Source of the DNA: JAIVJM01 sp963816985 | Lineage (GTDB): Bacteria; Acidobacteriota; Blastocatellia; Pyrinomonadales; Pyrinomonadaceae | DNA length: 64,000 bases | Direction of reading: 5' to 3' | Assembly: GCA_963816985.1 (NCBI GenBank) | Contig: CAWFMF010000004.1 | Coordinates: 682,001-746,000 of the forward strand | Translations under genes and position numbers: made by a program | Notes under the pieces: model-generated | The model's database searches: none | What the model saw: the letters and a program-made list of their open reading frames with translations, nothing else | What the model was told of the DNA's origin: nothing | Part shown: piece after piece, positions 63,548 to 64,000 of the stretch | How the letters are laid out: every line of letters starts with the position of its first letter | Numbering within the stretch: position 1 is the first letter of the stretch

Positions 63548-64000
63548 CTCAGACCCTCGAAACTCATCGTTTCACCCGCCCGGAGGCCGTGGGCGGCTCC
63601 TTCGTCAACGCCCGCCCGGCCTTCGTCGCGGGCCTCCGCCGAAGCCTTCTCCGCCGCCTCCGACTCGTACATCCTCCGCAGGCAGACGGCGTAGCCGACC
63701 ACGTAGTAAACGTACCATACGTAAGCGACCGACGAGAAGAAACTGTTAATCATGTAGCCGACGAGCGACGCTTGAAGCCCGACGGCGAGGTAGTAGAAGC
63801 GCGAGCGCTTCCGGTCGTCGAAGGTCTCGCGCTCGATTGTCGAGAGCCCCTTGAACGGCGTCAGCAGGAACAGCGAGTAGACGACGAGCGCCGGTATCCC
63901 CATCTCCGCCGCGACCTGCGTGTAGGCGTTGTGGCTCACGAGGTCGCGGAACGAGACGAGCGGGAAGTTCCCCATCCCGATGCCGTTGAGCGGGTTGACG
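63544..64000 (-). CDS. O-antigen ligase/polymerase-like membrane protein (5' end outside window)
   Basis: Only the C-terminal part is seen, running off the right edge. The last residues of the visible core, NPLNGIGMGNFP, match the usual ligase/polymerase block (NP-x-x-G-x-G-x-GNF), followed by SHNAYTQVAAEMGIPALVVY with the conserved His and two hydrophobic helices (FYYLAVGLQASLVGYMI, FSSVAYVWYVYYVVGYAV). The soluble tail is Glu/Arg-rich. It overlaps the GT2 start by 4 bp. Wzy-type polymerase and WaaL-type ligase cannot be told apart from this fragment. Confidence 0.8.
   Translation of the reverse strand, partial: VNPLNGIGMGNFPLVSFRDLVSHNAYTQVAAEMGIPALVVYSLFLLTPFKGLSTIERETFDDRKRSRFYYLAVGLQASLVGYMINSFFSSVAYVWYVYYVVGYAVCLRRMYESEAAEKASAEARDEGRAGVDEGAAHGLRAGETMSFEGLS

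Overview
The window is 64 kb of GC-rich bacterial chromosome (mostly about 60-70% G+C by eye). It contains no tRNA, rRNA or CRISPR array that I can recognise. An exosortase/PEP-CTERM exopolysaccharide locus, two PEP-CTERM proteins, YCF48-like and PEGA/OmpA-like secreted proteins, and many intergenic palindromes together suggest an Acidobacteriota genome, probably Blastocatellia. This placement is inferred from gene content; no marker gene was compared.

Layout. 1-5.2 kb (minus strand): glycyl-tRNA synthetase, an acid-tailed unknown protein, a CCA-adding enzyme cut by the window edge, a 53-residue membrane protein, and a two-gene unit for a PEP-CTERM protein and a PEGA/OmpA-like protein. 5.6-8.4 kb: rpsO-pnp. 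8.4-9.6 kb: nested palindromes, a 21-bp-phased repeat array and an XRE regulator. 10-15 kb (plus): a type II NADH dehydrogenase, then a receiver-histidine kinase paired with a receiver/HD-GYP/HDOD regulator. 15-31.6 kb: housekeeping genes (dusB, mreB, an S4 protein, a SurA-like foldase, mfd, hldE-type adenylyltransferase, lysS) with a DUF4920 protein, a small membrane operon, a TPR protein and a YCF48-like protein. 31.6-64 kb: the polysaccharide locus, comprising Wza-like export protein, priming sugar transferase, BY-kinase, XrtA-type ATPase, Wzz-like chain-length protein, PrsT-like TPR lipoprotein, EpsI, exosortase, glycosyltransferases, deacetylase, methyltransferases, flippase, two beta-propeller proteins, AsnB-type amidotransferase and an O-antigen ligase-like protein cut by the right edge.

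How the genes work together: the priming transferase, glycosyltransferases, methyltransferases and amidotransferase would build a lipid-linked repeat unit. The flippase and polymerase/ligase would move and join units, and Wzz, the kinase and Wza would set length and export. Exosortase and EpsI would process PEP-CTERM proteins such as those at 4562-5191 and 57636-58346.

The most unusual content is non-coding. Ten clear elements (plus one degenerate) consist of inverted arms built from tandem heptamers, a different heptamer in different elements, and sit tightly between genes. In places they supply start-proximal sequence, stop codons and, in one gene, essentially a whole signal peptide. Three further families of long palindromes and a 21-bp-phased array lie beside them. 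lysS carries a sharply AT-richer internal patch that suggests a mosaic gene.
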